Positions 1 to 7,558 are shown, counted from the first letter of the stretch. The stretch is 21,344 nucleotides of DNA from JAUWQU01 sp964605095 (GCA_964605095.1 CAZSBS010000054.1:1-21344), one strand, 5' to 3'. Notes: generated by a model from the letters alone, not told the origin. A program made the numbers and translations.

Positions 1-741
1 ATCGACATCCGCGACATCTGCCTGACGGCCGGCAAGTTCCAACTGCAAAAGGCCTCCCTGCACGTCCTGCCGGGCGAGTACTTCGTACTCATGGGCCGAA
101 CCGGCTCGGGCAAATCCCTGCTGCTCCAGTGCATTTGCGGGCTCAGGCGGCCGTCGTCCGGGCGCATCGCCATCGACGGGCGCGACGTGACCGGCCTGGA
201 ACCACGCGAACGCAACCTCGGCTACATGCCGCAGGACACGGGCCTCTTCCCGCACATGAACGTCTGGCGGAACATCACGTTCTCGCTTCGGGCACGGGGC
301 GTCCACCGTAGCGAGGCTGTTCGCCTGACTATGCCTCTGGTGGAAATGCTCGGCATAGCAGGGCTGCTGGATCGCGACTGCCGGGACCTCTCCGGCGGAG
401 AAAAGCAGAAGGTGGCCCTGGCCAGGGCCCTGGCATGCCGGCCTAATGCCCTGCTGCTGGATGAACCCGTAAGCGCCCTGGACGAGCCAGCGCGCGTGGA
501 AGTCTGCGCTGAACTTCGCCGCGTGCAACAGGATCTGAACCTCTCTGTAATCCACGTCTGCCACAGCCTGGCGGAGGCGGCAATTGCCGACCGCGTCGGC
601 GTGATCGACTACGGCCAGGTCCAGCAGATCGGCCCCTTGCGGCAACTCCGCGAGAACCCAGCGACAAAGGCGGTGGCTCGACTCATGAGGGTCGGGAATG
701 AGCAACGACGGAACCTGGAGCCCGGAACCGGGAGCCCGTGA
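1..741 (+). CDS. ABC transporter ATP-binding protein, molybdate/tungstate-like group (5' partial)
   Basis: The reading frame is open from the first base, so the start lies outside the window; the ATG at 91 is internal, inside the beta-strand leading into Walker A. Visible motifs in order are Walker A (GRTGSGKS), Q-loop (YMPQDTGLFPH), signature (LSGGEKQK), Walker B (ALLLDEP) followed by the D-loop SALD, and the switch histidine (HVCHS). This is a complete ABC nucleotide-binding domain that would power import or export at the cytoplasmic membrane. The N-terminal wording (GEYFVLMG, FPHMNVWRNI) is closest to the molybdate/tungstate (ModC/WtpC) or related oxyanion groups; the substrate is inference, since no permease is in view. 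There is no room for a TOBE domain. The final ten or so residues (around NLEPGTGSP) are encoded by a heptamer repeat that also supplies the TGA, so the tail is probably not original protein. Confidence 0.9.
   Translation: MDIRDICLTAGKFQLQKASLHVLPGEYFVLMGRTGSGKSLLLQCICGLRRPSSGRIAIDGRDVTGLEPRERNLGYMPQDTGLFPHMNVWRNITFSLRARGVHRSEAVRLTMPLVEMLGIAGLLDRDCRDLSGGEKQKVALARALACRPNALLLDEPVSALDEPARVEVCAELRRVQQDLNLSVIHVCHSLAEAAIADRVGVIDYGQVQQIGPLRQLRENPATKAVARLMRVGNEQRRNLEPGTGSP
710..737. repeat. Four GGAACC-type heptamers overlapping the ABC gene stop
   Basis: Four in-register 7-bp units of the form GGARCCN lie at the 3' end of the ABC ATPase gene. They are the reverse complement of the GTTCCNG units at 21204-21344. 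They encode the last residues of the protein, and the TGA (739-741) follows immediately. Confidence 0.7.
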
Positions 742-1017
742 GCCGCCAAGGCCTGTTCGCTTCCGCTTCGGCGGGCAGGGCTGCCGCTGTCGAATTCTCA
801 AATCTAAGGGCTCTGCTGGAGTGGACTTAGGCAAGGCCCAATGCCAGCCCGCCAGCGGGTAGGCCTGCGGGCAAAGCCCGCGCCGGGCTCCGCGGTCGCC
901 TTCGTCACTTCAGAGCTCGTGGTTCGGCCGGGCGCGGTTTTCTTTGAACTTTTTCCTCCCGCCGCGCCACTGGTATTAGACGAGACATGGCGGGCGACAA
1001 ACGGATACGATTCGGAC
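742..1017. other. Intergenic region with repeat block and hairpins
   Basis: 749-763 (AGGCCTGTTCGCTTC) is identical to the reverse complement of 21180-21194. A stretch at 791-806 contains TCTCAAATCT, like a unit of the 21025 array. A hairpin GCGGGC-AAA-GCCCGC sits at 867-881, and a second small one (CCCGC/GCGGG) at about 848-859; neither has a T tract. The segment 820-837 matches 8273-8290 at 15 of 18 positions. TTGAAC at 944-949 and TATTAG at 974-979 look like promoter elements, but the 24-base spacing is wrong for sigma-70, so no promoter is called. An upstream in-frame ATG at 841 exists, but that extension looks non-coding. Confidence 0.5.
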
Positions 1018-1518
1018 ATGGAAGAGCATGCCGGCCGCATTGAAGACTTGTACCGCCTCCACGGCAGGGCCATCGAAGGCTACCTTCGACGGCTGTGCGG
1101 CCGGCCCGACGACGCGGAGGACCTGCTCCAGGAAACATTCGTTCAGGCGATGAGGTCCGGCGAGGCGCCGCTGCGTGCCGCGTCGCCGAAGGCGTGGCTG
1201 TTCGGCGTGGCGCGGAATGTCGGCATGAACGCCCGGCGGCGAAGGCGGCCGGTCGCCGCCCTGCCGGACGACCTGGCGGGTGAGCCCGGCGCCGCCAGCA
1301 CGACGAGCGACCCGAGGCTCGACTGCATGCGGCAGGCCATCGCCGCTCTGCCCGAGGCCCAGCGCGAGGCGCTGGGTTTGCGGCTGACCTACGAGCTTTC
1401 GTACGAGGAGATCGCGGCCGTCACGGGCGTTCCGGTGGGCACGGTCCGGTCGCGGCTGCATCACGCCGTCCGCAGGTTGCGAGAGACGCTGCTCGGCGGG
1501 CAAGAGGAACCGAAATGA
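1018..1518 (+). CDS. ECF-type RNA polymerase sigma-70 factor
   Basis: This protein of 166 residues would direct RNA polymerase to a dedicated promoter set. Region 2 is visible as DAEDLLQETFVQAMRS followed by AWLFGVARNVGMNARRRRR, the DNA-melting and -10 recognition helix. Region 4 is visible as ALPEAQREALGLRL and the helix-turn-helix SYEEIAAVTGVPVGTVRSRL. Regions 1 and 3 are missing, as expected for ECF factors. The ATG at 1018 gives the usual ECF length; the 59 codons upstream to 841 are rich in repeat and palindrome sequence and do not resemble sigma factor. The stop overlaps the next ATG by four bases (ATGA), implying translational coupling to the membrane protein that is probably its anti-sigma factor. 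Confidence 0.92.
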   Translation: MEEHAGRIEDLYRLHGRAIEGYLRRLCGRPDDAEDLLQETFVQAMRSGEAPLRAASPKAWLFGVARNVGMNARRRRRPVAALPDDLAGEPGAASTTSDPRLDCMRQAIAALPEAQREALGLRLTYELSYEEIAAVTGVPVGTVRSRLHHAVRRLRETLLGGQEEPK

Positions 1519-2060
1519 AACTCGACAGCCAGACTGCGGAACGACTTTCCCTGGATGCCGCCCTGGACCAACTGGCGCCGGACGTGCGGGCGCTGTGGGA
1601 GGCGTATGTCAGCGAACATGCCGAACTGGCCGGACCGGCTGGGCTGGACCGCCGGACAATCGAACTGGCGCGGCAGGCGCTGGGCAAGGCGGAATCGTCT
1701 GCCGCCGGCGCCCCTCTGACGCCGATGATTGCGGCGCGGCGATTTGGGGCTCGGCCCGCCCTGCGATGGTCCGCCGCGGTGGCGGCAGGGCTGATCGTCG
1801 GCCTGACCGCTGGCTTGTTCCTCGCGGCGGGCCCGGAACCGAAACACGCCGGGCAAGTTGCGGGCAGCCAGCCCAATCCGGCGGCGGCAAATCCCGTCGC
1901 GACGATCCAGGCGGGCTCGCGGACCGCCGAACCGGGCCAGGGCTTCTGGTCGGCGGAGCGTCTTTATCGGCAAACCCATCGCCCTGCCGCCGCCAATCCC
2001 GCCGACCGCGTGACCTGGACTTCACCCGTCAAGCAGCCAATCATGGGAGACAGGCTATGA
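1515..2060 (+). CDS. Single-TM anti-sigma-factor-like protein
   Basis: The protein has 181 residues: a mostly helical N-terminal part of about 80 residues, a transmembrane segment at about residues 84-106 (LRWSAAVAAGLIVGLTAG), then an Ala/Pro/Gly-rich tail on the far side. It overlaps the sigma gene before it and the lipoprotein gene after it, both by ATGA. Position and topology match anti-sigma factors that hold an ECF factor at the membrane. It contains no cysteine at all, so it is not a zinc-binding (HxxxCxxC) anti-sigma domain; the anti-sigma role rests on context. It could instead be a scaffold for the lipoprotein. Confidence 0.72.
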   Translation: MKLDSQTAERLSLDAALDQLAPDVRALWEAYVSEHAELAGPAGLDRRTIELARQALGKAESSAAGAPLTPMIAARRFGARPALRWSAAVAAGLIVGLTAGLFLAAGPEPKHAGQVAGSQPNPAAANPVATIQAGSRTAEPGQGFWSAERLYRQTHRPAAANPADRVTWTSPVKQPIMGDRL

Positions 2061-3568
2061 GTACCACAAGCACGATCGAAACGACGATGCCCACGAGCCC
2101 CGTAGCAAGGCGAGCAGGAGTATTCACTGCGCTGCTTCTGGCTGCCGCGGCGCTCACGCTGAACGGATGCCTGCCCCAGCAGCTCGTCATCTGGTCGCCC
2201 GACGGCGCCCACGCGGTGGTGCTGGATGCCAACTCCAGCAGCCTTTGCGACTCGGGCGGCAAGCTTACCCGGCTGGACGTGGGGACCGTCATGGCGGCCG
2301 CCTGGCTACCAAGCTCCAAGCAGGTTCTGCTGGCCGTGCAGAAGTCCGCCGCCAAGTGGAGCGACCTGGCCGCGGTCCTCGACAAGCCGACCGCCGACGC
2401 CGCCATCGCCGCGGCGGGCGACTTCGAAAAGGCCCTTTCCGCCACGCCGGCCGACAAGGAGCTTTCCGACGAGGACGGCAAGAGAATCATGAAGGACGTT
2501 TTCGAGCATCGCGGCAACCTGATAGCGGCGTCCGTGGCCTACCTGCGCGACAATCGGCCGGACGTCCTCCGCAAACGGTTGGACGAGGGCAAATGGAAAG
2601 TCGTTGCCACCACGGCCACGACCTACACCCAACTCGCCGTCCACGACCTGGATGGTGAGTCGCTCAAGCCGGGCACGGTCGTCCTGAACAGGCTGAAGAA
2701 CATAGTCGGGCTGCGCCTGTCCCCCAGCGGAAAGGCCGTGGCGTTCGTGATTGGTTCCGACCGCATCGAAAACAGTTTCGCTCTCTGGGTGGTGCCGCTC
2801 GCGGCGGGCGCGAGGCCGATGGAGGTCGCCGACCAGGTCGCGGTGTATCCAGACTGGTCGGCCGACGGGCAGTCCCTGGCGTACATCCACGCGACCGCCC
2901 GGCCGCAGGAAGGCTCGAACAGCCCCGTCCTGCTGGGCACGCTGGCGACTTGTCGCGTCGCGGACGCCTCGGGGGCGCTGCTGGCCGAACCGGAGGTCGC
3001 CCAGGCCCGCGCCGGACTGCTCTTCGCCGAAACCCTCGCCGTTCGATTCCTGCCCAATGGGCAAATCCTCTTTGCCGCCGCCCAGGTCACGCTGCCGGCC
3101 ACCGCGCCCGACATGCCGCAGCGCGTGACGCTGCTGGCGTTCGACCCGGCCCGGCCGGCGACGCTCACGCGAATGGTCCCGCGCCATGCCGAGGAAGAAC
3201 TGCCGCCGCAAATGCTCTTCGACCTCAGCCCGGACGGCACACAGGTCAGCATTGCCGGCGACGACGCCAGGGTCTGCGTGCTGACGCTGGCCGGCGCCGA
3301 CTACCAATGGGTCCAGAACGAAAAGGGCAAGCTCCAGATGCTCCCATCGTGGCGGAAGGCGGGCGAGCTCTGCTTCGTCATTCCGCCCGTGAAAGACAGC
3401 AAGAAACCCGCCCAGGTCGCGATCTGGTCGGCCGGCAAGACGCAAGTCATCAGCGCCGACTGGCCCGAGAACGTTCTGGAGAACCTGAGCTTCACCGGGT
3501 CTGCCAAATCGGACAAGCCCTCCCCCGCTTCTCAGGGCAACGCAGCCCCGGCCGGGGGCGCCAAGTAG
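2057..3568 (+). CDS. Lipoprotein with WD40/PD40-like beta-propeller repeats
   Basis: The protein has 503 residues. An N-terminal hydrophobic stretch ends in the lipobox LNGC with Cys38, so it is probably exported and lipid-anchored. Downstream are several PD40/TolB-like repeats in which a strand is followed by a D/S-x-G turn: LSPSGKAVAFV, WSADGQSLAYI and LSPDGTQVSI, together with further similar strands. These build a beta-propeller, usually a protein-binding surface. The start at 2057 is chosen because it overlaps the previous stop by four bases and places the signal sequence at the N-terminus; the open frame back to 1595 is only a shadow of the upstream gene. As third gene of the ECF unit, it may be the envelope sensor or partner of the anti-sigma protein; that role is inference. 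Confidence 0.82.
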   Translation: MSTTSTIETTMPTSPVARRAGVFTALLLAAAALTLNGCLPQQLVIWSPDGAHAVVLDANSSSLCDSGGKLTRLDVGTVMAAAWLPSSKQVLLAVQKSAAKWSDLAAVLDKPTADAAIAAAGDFEKALSATPADKELSDEDGKRIMKDVFEHRGNLIAASVAYLRDNRPDVLRKRLDEGKWKVVATTATTYTQLAVHDLDGESLKPGTVVLNRLKNIVGLRLSPSGKAVAFVIGSDRIENSFALWVVPLAAGARPMEVADQVAVYPDWSADGQSLAYIHATARPQEGSNSPVLLGTLATCRVADASGALLAEPEVAQARAGLLFAETLAVRFLPNGQILFAAAQVTLPATAPDMPQRVTLLAFDPARPATLTRMVPRHAEEELPPQMLFDLSPDGTQVSIAGDDARVCVLTLAGADYQWVQNEKGKLQMLPSWRKAGELCFVIPPVKDSKKPAQVAIWSAGKTQVISADWPENVLENLSFTGSAKSDKPSPASQGNAAPAGGAK

Positions 3569-3598
3569 CGATTGTCGGGCAAATGACGCTCTAACCGC

Positions 3599-3627
3599 TT
3601 GACCCGGACGCCGGGGGGCCATACAAT
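3599..3627 (+). promoter_or_regulatory. Sigma-70-type promoter for the tRNA gene
   Basis: TTGACC (3599-3604) and TACAAT (3622-3627) are separated by exactly 17 bases; each hexamer matches its consensus at five of six positions. The expected start is near 3634, about 27 bases before the tRNA. A second possible -10, TATACT, lies at 3642-3647 but has no good -35. Confidence 0.6.
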
Positions 3628-3660
3628 GCCACATGGATCGTTATACTAGGCATCCGCGTT

Positions 3661-3733
<73 letters not shown>

Positions 3734-3740
3734 CTCCAAC

Positions 3741-3778
3741 AGACGACGAGGGTCCGCGAAAGCGGGCCTTTGTTGTCT
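3741..3778 (+). terminator. Intrinsic terminator of the tRNA gene
   Basis: The perfect stem GGTCCGC/GCGGGCC closes a GAAA tetraloop (3751-3768) and is followed by TTTGTTGTCT. An outer pairing AGACGAC with GTTGTCT can extend the stem. It lies just downstream of the tRNA. Confidence 0.8.
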
Positions 3779-3803
3779 AATCGCACCATGAAAGGGCCGA
3801 ACA

Positions 3804-4325
3804 ATGACGCTGCAAGGCAAGAAGATCGCCATAATGCTCGACCAGAGCTACCAGGAGATGGAGGTCTGGTATCCGTATTACCGCTTCGTCGAAGCCGGGG
3901 CGAAGGTTACGCTCGTTGCGGCCGAGGCGGGCAAGAGCTACCCGTCGAAGCTCGGCTACCCCTGCGTTTCGCAGGCGGCGGCTGAGGATGTAAGCGGCAA
4001 GGACTTCCACGCCGTGATCGTCCCGGGCGGCTGGTGCCCGGACTTCATGCGCCGCAGCGAGACGATGGTGCGTTTCATCCGCCAGTGCAGCGAGGCGAAG
4101 ATCGTCCTGGCGGCGATTTGCCACGGCGGCTGGATGCTCTGCTGCACCGATGCCCTTCGCGGGCGGCGGGCGACAAGTTTCTTCGCCATCAAGTACGACA
4201 TGATCAACGCCGGGGCCAACTGGGTGGACGAGGAGTGCGTGGTAGACGGCAACGTGATCACAGCCCGCAAGCCCGACGACCTGCCGGCCTTCTGCAAGGC
4301 GGTAATGGCGAAGCTGACGGCATGA
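3804..4325 (+). CDS. DJ-1/PfpI family protein
   Basis: The 173 residues cover one complete DJ-1/PfpI (class I glutamine amidotransferase-like) domain. The nucleophile elbow is AICHGGW with Cys106 and His107, and the acidic residue that tunes the cysteine is probably Glu20 in YQEMEVWYP (equivalent to Glu18 of human DJ-1). VIVPGGW at about residues 71-77 is the typical strand-turn before the active site. Family members act as deglycases, chaperones or small hydrolases in the cytoplasm; which applies here cannot be told. It has further cysteines close to the nucleophile (CHGGWMLCC). A purine-rich AAAGGG lies before the ATG. The gene converges with the YggS-type gene, eight bases apart. Confidence 0.9.
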   Translation: MTLQGKKIAIMLDQSYQEMEVWYPYYRFVEAGAKVTLVAAEAGKSYPSKLGYPCVSQAAAEDVSGKDFHAVIVPGGWCPDFMRRSETMVRFIRQCSEAKIVLAAICHGGWMLCCTDALRGRRATSFFAIKYDMINAGANWVDEECVVDGNVITARKPDDLPAFCKAVMAKLTA

Positions 4326-4333
4326 GCAGGACC

Positions 4334-5062
4334 CTATTCCTCGAACAGGGCTGTGCCGATCCGCAGCATGGTGGCGCCTTCTTCGACGGCGACCTGGTAG
4401 TCCTGGCTCATTCCCATGGACAGGTGCCGGAAGTCGTCGCCGCCAATCTTGTCGTTCCGCATTTCCTCGTACAGTTCGCGGAGGCGGACGAAGGCGGGGC
4501 GGGCAGCCTCGGCATCGTCGCCCAGGCGAGCCATCGTCATCAGCCCCACCAGGCGGATGTTGGACAGCGTGGAGACAAGCTCGCCGAGGTGTGTGGCTGC
4601 GCCCACGGCAATGCCGAACTTCTGGTCTTCCTGCGAGCAGTTTATCTGGAGCATCACGCTGACGTGCCGGTCGAGCTTCTCGGCGCGGGCGTTGATTTCC
4701 TCGGCCAGGCGGAGCGAATCGACGGAGTGGATTATCTCTGAGCAGTCGAGAACGGCCTTGACCTTGTTGCGTTGAAGGTGCCCGATCATGTGCCATCGCA
4801 CGGCCTTTGCGGGCTGCTGGCGGCGACGGTGGAGATGCTCAGCTAGTTCCTGGCTGCGGGTGAGAAGATGCTGGACGCGGCTCTCGCCGAGCTCCGTCAT
4901 TCCCAGGTCGACCAGCCAGGCAATAGGCTCAAACTCGACGGTTTTGGTCACCGCGACAATCGAGACCTCGCCCGCCCGGCGGTTGGCCTTGGCGCAGGCG
5001 GTCTGGACATTCTCCTCGATGCGCCGGATATTCCGCTCGATCTTCGCCTTGGTTAGCGCCAT
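4334..5062 (-). CDS. yggS: YggS-type PLP homeostasis protein
   Basis: The protein has 242 residues and is a single alanine-racemase-like TIM barrel of the YggS/PROSC (YBL036C) family, which binds pyridoxal phosphate and buffers its level; members lack racemase activity. The PLP lysine is Lys40 in IVAVTKTVE. Other family landmarks are GESRVQ, WHMIGHLQRNK, the VDS motif, QINCSQEDQKFG and LSMGMSQDY near the phosphate-binding end. The ATG at 5062 is preferred because the product then begins MALTKAKIERNI, typical of the family; 12 extra in-frame codons upstream add nothing recognisable. Confidence 0.92.
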   Translation of the reverse strand: MALTKAKIERNIRRIEENVQTACAKANRRAGEVSIVAVTKTVEFEPIAWLVDLGMTELGESRVQHLLTRSQELAEHLHRRRQQPAKAVRWHMIGHLQRNKVKAVLDCSEIIHSVDSLRLAEEINARAEKLDRHVSVMLQINCSQEDQKFGIAVGAATHLGELVSTLSNIRLVGLMTMARLGDDAEAARPAFVRLRELYEEMRNDKIGGDDFRHLSMGMSQDYQVAVEEGATMLRIGTALFEE

Positions 5063-5135
5063 GGCCCGGAAGATACCACGGCGGGTCGCTGTCTGCAAGC
5101 ACGTGCCAAGTGCCGCCGTCTCAAAGCCTGCCGGC

Positions 5136-6065
5136 TCAGAGACCGCCGGAGAAGGTCCTTGTTTTGCCTCCGGAGGTCTCGGCGAGTTTCTTCATCGACT
5201 CTTTCGCCTCGCTGTCGCCGTCGAGAACGATCGTGTGAATGACGGTCCCCTGGGCCTTGGCCTGCCCGGCCAGGCCCGTGGCATCGTCCACCGCCTTTCG
5301 GGTGAACAGCACGATGGTCTTGGGTTTCATGGCTATCGCGGCCTTGATCGCGCGTGAGATGTCCGCGGCGCCTGTCGGGACGATCTCCTGGAGCATCGGC
5401 GTGAGCTTCAGGGCTTCGTCCTTGCCGCCCACGACCAGGCCGGACGCGACGACCTTGTCCTGGCCCTCGCCCGCGACGATCACGTTGAACTTGCCGTCGC
5501 CCAGCGACGTGACGGAATTCAGCACCGCTATCCGGGCACTGTCGAACGCCGAACGCATGCCCGACCCGCCGTCCATGACGTAGATCACCGGCGCGACTAT
5601 CTTGATGTCAACCACGCTGGCTCCGTCTTGCAACGTGACGTCAATCTGGACCGGCTGGGTTGCCGGCGGCGGGACCTTTCTGTTGGGGCCGCCGCGCAGG
5701 TAGAATATGGCCATCGCGATTCCTCCGCCGACCATGAACACCAGCAGGACGAGCAGCACGATCGTGATGATGCCCTGGATTTTCACCGGCCGGGCCATCG
5801 GCACGTGCTCTACGTCAGCCGCCGCGCGGACCGCGACGTCGGCCCGGGCCTCAGCCTGCGCGGGCTCAGCCTGGCCTGGTGCGGCCGGCCTAGACGTCGG
5901 AGCAGTGGGCCTGGCGCCGACGAAAGCCTTACCGCCCATGCCGCCGGCGACATCCTCGACATAGACCAGCGCCTTGCAGTACGGGCAGCGGCACATCCCG
6001 CCGGCGAACGCCTCGTCGATGGATATCTTCTTGCTGCAATCCTGGCACCGAATCTTGATCGCCAT
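5136..6065 (-). CDS. Zinc-ribbon / TM / degenerate VWA-like membrane protein
   Basis: The protein has 309 residues. The N-terminus is a zinc ribbon (Cys7-x2-Cys10 with Cys27-x2-Cys30 and an extra Cys25), then an Ala/Pro-rich linker to about residue 95, a transmembrane helix at about 98-122, and a C-terminal alpha/beta domain shaped like a von Willebrand A domain. The metal site is lost: DxSxS is replaced by DGGSGM (165-170), the threonine loop by PTGAAD (230-235), and the aspartate after the fourth strand by FTRKAVD. It therefore probably does not bind a divalent metal. The ATG at 6065 is chosen because GGAAGGA stands at Shine-Dalgarno distance; the longer frame to 6107 lacks this. The function is unknown, probably a membrane scaffold. 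Confidence 0.75.
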   Translation of the reverse strand: MAIKIRCQDCSKKISIDEAFAGGMCRCPYCKALVYVEDVAGGMGGKAFVGARPTAPTSRPAAPGQAEPAQAEARADVAVRAAADVEHVPMARPVKIQGIITIVLLVLLVFMVGGGIAMAIFYLRGGPNRKVPPPATQPVQIDVTLQDGASVVDIKIVAPVIYVMDGGSGMRSAFDSARIAVLNSVTSLGDGKFNVIVAGEGQDKVVASGLVVGGKDEALKLTPMLQEIVPTGAADISRAIKAAIAMKPKTIVLFTRKAVDDATGLAGQAKAQGTVIHTIVLDGDSEAKESMKKLAETSGGKTRTFSGGL

Positions 6066-6115
6066 CTCACATCCTTCCGCCAGCCGACGTTTCAGCCAGG
6101 CCAACACAAATTAAC

Positions 6116-6171
6116 GCAAAATGCAAAATGCAAAATGCTGAATGCTGAATGCTGAATGCAAAATGCAAAAA
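6116..6171. repeat. Tandem heptamer array (GCAAAAT / GCTGAAT)
   Basis: Eight uninterrupted 7-bp units: three GCAAAAT, three GCTGAAT, one GCAAAAT and one GCAAAAA. It fills most of the gap between the VWA-like gene and the YfbK-like gene, and has no spacers. Confidence 0.9.
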
Positions 6172-6226
6172 CCTTCAGATCACACCCCCATTCTAAGAAA
6201 CTGCCGGCCCGCTGGCAATGAGGGTT

Positions 6227-7558
6227 TCATTGCTCCGCGGGCGGAAGCCCGGTTGCCTCGGCGAGAACCTCGACAAACTCGCTCCGCCGCCCAAGCCGGT
6301 CGTCGCCCAACGCCGACTGGGCCTGCTTCAGCATACCCTCAAACGTGCAGGTTCCCTTGTGGGGCGAGTTTCTCAGGATCATTCCGAAACCCGCCACCGT
6401 GGCTGCGAAGCGAAAATCCTCCGGGGCGTCCTCGAACCGCCCCGCCGGACCGGCGGGACTGACGGTAAGCTGCCGCACAGGCCCGCCGTCGGGCAGCCTG
6501 TAATCCAGGCGCACCATACACGCCGCCGCCAAGGCCGGGCCGCTGCCATCGCCTGCCTTGCCCGCCGGAACGAGTTCATACACGGCTGTCACTTGCCGCC
6601 CGGCTGCTATCTGCTCGCCCTGCCGGGCGGTCTGCTCGTACATGGGCCCGTCGTACCCGATCAGGCGCCAACTCGCGACGGCGGCAGGGTTGAAGGTCAC
6701 GCCGACCCGCGCGTCGCGAGCGACGACTTCCGCCTCGCTACCCCCAGCCAGGCCGCCGCCAAAGGTCTGGATGCCCACCCGAAGCAGCACATGCCCGGCC
6801 GACCACGGGCACTGGGCCAGGTCGGCACGGACCGCCAGCGGACCCGCGACGTCGCCCCCGAGCGGGGGAATATAGTCATATCGGAAGTGGTTGATCATCT
6901 CCTCGATTTTCACATCCGAGGGCTCGGGCAGGCGACTTTCCTCGAAGATCAACTGCCGGATATGCCGGTATGAGGCATCGTCTACGTTCAGCCCGAAAGT
7001 CGAGCGTTGCTGCCCGGCGCTCGTCACGGCGGCGCTGCCGATGGACGGGTGCGACGGCAAGAAGAAATCGTTTTGCCTCACGTAAGCCGGCGTGCCCACG
7101 GGGTCCGGGCCATACGGCGAGGGCGTCGGCATAAGCCTCGGACCGGGTCCGGGGACTGGCGGCGTTGGCTTTATCCCGTTTTGAACTATCGGTGGCGCGG
7201 TCGGGCCGCCTGGGTGCAGCAGAGCCCACATCCCCACCGCCCCAGCCACCAGAAGCACCGCCGCCGCCACGGCCGCCCAACGCAGGGGCCGCCCGGAACG
7301 CACCGCCCCCGCCGCCTGGGCGCAATCAAGCTCCCCTGCGCGCTGCTCGAGCCTGGCCCGCTCCAGGGCCGACAAACGCGGCATCGGCTCGGCCAAGAGT
7401 TCCCCTTCCAACTCGCCGGCCAGGCTGCGGATAGCCTCAACCTCCGCTCGCAGCGACTCATCGGCCAGGATGGCCGACTCGACCTCGCTGGCCTCGCCCG
7501 CGCCCAGTTCGCCCAGTGCGTAGGCCGTCAACAGCGGATTGTCCTTCGAAAGCTTCAT
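6227..7558 (-). CDS. Anti-sigma-like/YfbK fusion lacking the central VWA domain
   Basis: The protein has 443 residues. Residues 1-55 (LLTAYALGELGAGEASEVE) resemble the N-terminus of planctomycete anti-sigma proteins but have no zinc motif. A transmembrane helix spans about 93-115 and a Pro-rich linker about 118-160. Residues 185-265 match the YfbK N-terminal domain (STFGLNVDDASYRHIR, EEMINHFRYDY, CPWSAGHVLLRVGIQ), and 284-443 match the DUF3520-type C-terminal domain (FNPAAVASWRLIGYD, VTAVYELVPAG, DFRFAATVAGFGMILR). In YfbK a VWA domain of about 150-180 residues joins these; here only about 15 Gly-rich residues remain, with the frame intact. AGGGAGAG precedes the ATG, which overlaps the sigma stop (ATGA). 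It probably regulates that sigma factor. Confidence 0.85.
   Translation of the reverse strand: MKLSKDNPLLTAYALGELGAGEASEVESAILADESLRAEVEAIRSLAGELEGELLAEPMPRLSALERARLEQRAGELDCAQAAGAVRSGRPLRWAAVAAAVLLVAGAVGMWALLHPGGPTAPPIVQNGIKPTPPVPGPGPRLMPTPSPYGPDPVGTPAYVRQNDFFLPSHPSIGSAAVTSAGQQRSTFGLNVDDASYRHIRQLIFEESRLPEPSDVKIEEMINHFRYDYIPPLGGDVAGPLAVRADLAQCPWSAGHVLLRVGIQTFGGGLAGGSEAEVVARDARVGVTFNPAAVASWRLIGYDGPMYEQTARQGEQIAAGRQVTAVYELVPAGKAGDGSGPALAAACMVRLDYRLPDGGPVRQLTVSPAGPAGRFEDAPEDFRFAATVAGFGMILRNSPHKGTCTFEGMLKQAQSALGDDRLGRRSEFVEVLAEATGLPPAEQ

Noticed and set aside
944..979. Promoter TTGAAC/TATTAG before the first ECF gene
   Set aside because: The spacing is 24 bases, too long for sigma-70, and no clear ECF-type -10 fits.
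2306..3634. Long minus-strand ORF opposite the lipoprotein gene
   Set aside because: The plus frame has a lipobox and propeller repeats; the minus frame has no domain.
6719..6769. Frameshift explaining the missing VWA domain
   Set aside because: The frame is continuous and both flanking domains read in the same frame; an in-frame absence fits better.
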